This document shows positions 5,377 to 7,532 of a DNA stretch of 7,532 bases, one piece after another. Location: positions 1 through 7,532 of the forward strand of contig CACZQU010000161.1 in the NCBI GenBank assembly GCA_902783305.1, given 5' to 3'. The notes under the pieces are model-generated. The model had not been told where the DNA came from and made no database searches. It was given only the letters and a program-made list of their open reading frames with translations. Each line of letters opens with the position of its first letter. Within the stretch, counting starts at the first letter, position 1. The position numbers and the translations under genes are program-made. The DNA comes from an uncultured Lachnospiraceae bacterium (GTDB lineage Bacteria > Bacillota > Clostridia > Lachnospirales > Lachnospiraceae).

Positions 5377-7260
5377 TTATAAAAGAGCTCTGATGGCATT
5401 CAGTACACAAAGAACCATGACACCCACATCCGAAAGGATCGCAATCCACATATTCGCCATCCCCAAAGCGCCCAGAACCAGACAGATCATTTTTACCGCC
5501 AGGGCAAAAAGGATATTTTCCCAGACAATCCTCAGGCACTTTCTGGAAATCCGGACAGCTTTTGCAATCTGACGGGGATCATCATTCATCAGGACGACAT
5601 CAGCAGCTTCGATCGCGGCGTCTGATCCGATCGCACCCATGGCAATACCGATATCAGCCCTGGACAAGACAGGTGCATCATTGATTCCATCTCCCACAAA
5701 TGCCAGCTTTTCCTTCCCCTTATTCTCCTTCAGAAGCTTTTCCACCACGGTAACTTTATCCTCAGGCAAAAGACCTGCGTACACTTCATCGATACCCAGC
5801 TTTCCGGCTATTTCCTTTGCCGGTTTTTCCAGATCACCGGTGAGCATGACCGTCTTCCTGATTCCCGCCTCCTTCAGCAATCGGACAGCTTCCTCAGCCT
5901 GGGGTTTGACTTCATCGGAAACCACAATATGACCTGCATAGGTCCCTCCGATTGCCATATGAACTATTGTACCTGTGCTATGGCATTCCACAGCGCTCAC
6001 TCCGACCTGTTCCATCAGACGGATCGTTCCGGCCGCAGCTTCGATGTCGTCGACTTTCCCTTTGACGCCGAATCCCCCGATTTCTTCCACCTGTCCGACT
6101 CTGCTTCTGTCAATCTCTTGTCCGTAAGCCCTCTGTAAAGAAGCGCTGATCGGGTGAGAAGAATAGCTTTCCAGCAAAGCCGCATATTCCAGAACCTTTT
6201 TTTCTTCCATCGGTGAATGATGAATGCCGGTCACCTCAAAAGAACCCTTTGTCATCGTTCCTGTCTTGTCAAAAGCGACCGTCTTTACCAGCGATAAAGT
6301 CTCCAGATAATTTGAGCCCTTAATTAAAATCCCCTGCCTGCTCGCTGCGCCAAGGCCGGCAAAAAAACTGAGCGGAATACTGATCACAACCGCACATGGA
6401 CAGCTGATCACAAGGAAAATACAGGCCCGGTAAAGCCAGGTGCTCCAGTTTGCCGAAGCCTGACCTGCAAAAATCGAAAAAAGAGGCGGAAGCAGAGCCA
6501 GCACCAGAGCACTGAAGCATACCGCAGGAGTATAATATCTGGCAAACCGGGAAATAAAATTCTCGGACTTTGATTTCCTTGAAGCAGCATTTTCCACCAG
6601 ATCCAGAATTCTGGACGCTGTAGACTCTTCAAATTCCGCCGTCGTTCTGATCTTCAGGATACCTGTCATATTGATGCAGCCGCTGAGAGCCTCTTCACCT
6701 GCACCAATGTCCCGGGGAATGCTTTCTCCCGTCAAGGCACTGGTATTTAAGGTTGAAACTCCTTCCTCGACAATTCCGTCCAGAGGAATTTTTTCCCCGG
6801 GTCTGACCAGAATCAGGCTTCCGATCGGAATATCCTCCGGATCTGTCTCCTCCCATTCACCATCCACAAGGAGATTCGCCGTATCCGGCCGGATATCCAT
6901 CAGACTTACTATACTGCGGCGGCTTTTCCCGACGGCGTATCCCTGAAACAGTTCTCCGACCTGATAAAGCAGCATTACCGCAACAGCTTCCGTATAGCTT
7001 GAGGAATGCTCATAGATCCCGACAGCGACAGCTCCGATCGTAGCGATCGTCATCAGAAAATTTTCATCAAATACCTGCCCGTTACAGATTCCCTTCCAGG
7101 ATTTCCTGAGGATGTCAAAGCCAACCGTAAAATAAGGAATCAGATACAGAAAAAGGCTCAGCTGCCATGGTATTGCATCATCCGGAAGAAGCACAAGAAC
7201 TGCCATCATCCCTGCTGCGGCAAGAATCCGGAACAAAAGACGTTTCTGTTTCTTATTCAT
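5377..7260 (-). CDS. cadA: Heavy-metal-translocating P1B-type ATPase, Zn/Cd/Pb class (CadA/ZntA-like) lacking an HMA domain
   Basis: Membrane ATPase predicted to export Zn(II), Cd(II) or Pb(II) from the cytoplasm. It has 627 residues from the chosen start. Seen in order: hydrophobic N-terminal helices; the actuator TGES (177-180); the transmembrane metal site SCPCA with CPC at 287-289; the phosphorylation motif DKTGT (Asp331); the P1B marker SHP (368-370); TGD (474-476) and GDGIND (523-528). Near the C-terminus, Lys590 in the second-last helix and Asp611 with Gly613 in the last helix match the P1B-2 signature. No HMA domain precedes the membrane region; a separate HMA gene lies just upstream. 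The start at 7260 is preferred over the ATG at 7287 because AAGGGAG lies 9 nt upstream and the extra nine residues (MRDARENSI) have no good ribosome-binding site. Metal specificity is inferred from CPC plus K and D residues. No ArsR/CadC-type regulator is in the window. Confidence 0.93.
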   Translation of the reverse strand: MNKKQKRLLFRILAAAGMMAVLVLLPDDAIPWQLSLFLYLIPYFTVGFDILRKSWKGICNGQVFDENFLMTIATIGAVAVGIYEHSSSYTEAVAVMLLYQVGELFQGYAVGKSRRSIVSLMDIRPDTANLLVDGEWEETDPEDIPIGSLILVRPGEKIPLDGIVEEGVSTLNTSALTGESIPRDIGAGEEALSGCINMTGILKIRTTAEFEESTASRILDLVENAASRKSKSENFISRFARYYTPAVCFSALVLALLPPLFSIFAGQASANWSTWLYRACIFLVISCPCAVVISIPLSFFAGLGAASRQGILIKGSNYLETLSLVKTVAFDKTGTMTKGSFEVTGIHHSPMEEKKVLEYAALLESYSSHPISASLQRAYGQEIDRSRVGQVEEIGGFGVKGKVDDIEAAAGTIRLMEQVGVSAVECHSTGTIVHMAIGGTYAGHIVVSDEVKPQAEEAVRLLKEAGIRKTVMLTGDLEKPAKEIAGKLGIDEVYAGLLPEDKVTVVEKLLKENKGKEKLAFVGDGINDAPVLSRADIGIAMGAIGSDAAIEAADVVLMNDDPRQIAKAVRISRKCLRIVWENILFALAVKMICLVLGALGMANMWIAILSDVGVMVLCVLNAIRALL

Positions 7261-7269
7261 TATACTATT

Positions 7270-7276
7270 CTCCCTT
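7270..7276 (-). promoter_or_regulatory. Ribosome-binding site of the P-type ATPase
   Basis: AAGGGAG on the minus strand, 9 nt before the ATG at 7260. It decides the start, because the in-frame ATG at 7285-7287 has only a pyrimidine-rich stretch upstream. Confidence 0.75.
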
Positions 7277-7343
7277 GCGTCCCGCATGAAGAAAACAACA
7301 CATATTCTGAGATATGACTGGAGTTTCTGACTTCATGGTCCGG

Positions 7344-7532
7344 TCACAGAAAGACTTCGCAATCCTCTTCTACCTTTTTGCAGTTATTACGGACCTCCTT
7401 CATCACAGAATCCACGTCTGCGTTATCCTCGAATTCCACTTTCATTTTCAAAGTCATGAAGCTGACTACTGCATCCTTGACACCCTTTGTTTTTTTCGCC
7501 GCCTGCTCCATCTTTTCCGCGCAGTTTGCACA
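7344..7532 (-). CDS. Heavy-metal-associated (HMA) domain protein, 3' part only
   Basis: The open frame enters from the window's right edge and ends with TGA at 7344-7346, giving 62 visible residues. It begins CANCAEKME, the CxxC metal-binding motif of HMA domains (usual form xDCANCAxKME); the first Cys is the first visible codon, so only a short N-terminal piece is missing. The rest (GVKDAVVSFMTLKMKVEFED...VMKEVRNNCKKVEEDCEVFL) follows the beta-alpha-beta-beta-alpha-beta pattern of a single HMA domain. Small proteins like this bind soft or transition metals and can deliver them to a P-type ATPase. The gene lies 83 nt upstream of an ATPase that lacks its own HMA domain, which suggests the pair works as a split two-gene form. 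It is missed by ORF calling that requires a start codon. Confidence 0.85.
   Translation of the reverse strand, partial: CANCAEKMEQAAKKTKGVKDAVVSFMTLKMKVEFEDNADVDSVMKEVRNNCKKVEEDCEVFL

Noticed and set aside
7261..7287. Upstream start of the P-type ATPase at 7287
   Set aside because: It lacks a ribosome-binding site, and AAGGGAG is placed correctly for the ATG at 7260.
7324..7352. Inverted repeat TTTCTG/CAGAAA around the HMA stop codon as a terminator
   Set aside because: The stem is short with bulges and no T-tract follows on the minus strand; read-through into the ATPase is more likely.

Overview
The window looks like a stretch of a Clostridia chromosome, most likely Lachnospiraceae or a close relative. 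This rests on protein flavour (a RicT with a long charged tail, a Gmk-like kinase with a GKSSSGKDS P-loop), moderate GC, Gram-positive ribosome-binding sites (AAGGAG, GGAGGG) and gene order. The species cannot be fixed from the sequence alone. Every protein gene is on the minus strand, so transcription runs from high to low coordinates.

Right part (about 5265-7532): a metal-handling unit. The 3' end of a small heavy-metal-associated (HMA, CxxC) protein is cut by the window edge. It is followed by a complete P1B-type ATPase of the Zn/Cd/Pb class that has no HMA domain of its own. The unit ends in a strong 11-bp hairpin, 5265-5300, lying in the leader of the next gene.

Middle and left part (120-5241): a housekeeping block resembling the Bacillus subtilis yaaO-tmk-yaaQ-yaaR-holB-yaaT(ricT)-yabA-yabB region. 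The order here is Orn/Lys/Arg decarboxylase (YaaO-like), guanylate-kinase-family protein (in the tmk position), holB (DNA polymerase III delta'), ricT (PSP1 domain, Fe-S cysteines) and the tRNA1(Val) m6A methyltransferase. Decarboxylase and kinase overlap by 8 nt, holB and ricT are 1 nt apart, and ricT overlaps the methyltransferase by 32 nt, so most of this block is translationally coupled. A sigma-A-type promoter in the 124-nt gap before holB probably starts a holB-ricT-methyltransferase transcript. Its leader carries a possible 4-codon mini-ORF.

Left edge (1-171): a compact, highly structured element of two modules. One is a 20-bp imperfect terminal inverted repeat enclosing a second stem-loop (1-102). 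The other is a long near-perfect hairpin (106-166) that forms the last codons of the methyltransferase gene, giving it a foreign-looking 16-17 residue tail. This looks like a small non-coding repeat element that landed at the end of the operon.

Most of the window is ordinary core chromosome. The items most worth a second look are the structured repeat at the left edge and its fusion to a CDS, the A8 slippery site at the domain/tail junction of ricT, the holB leader mini-ORF, and the hairpin that could compete with the decarboxylase ribosome-binding site. No CRISPR array, tRNA, rRNA or phage gene is visible.
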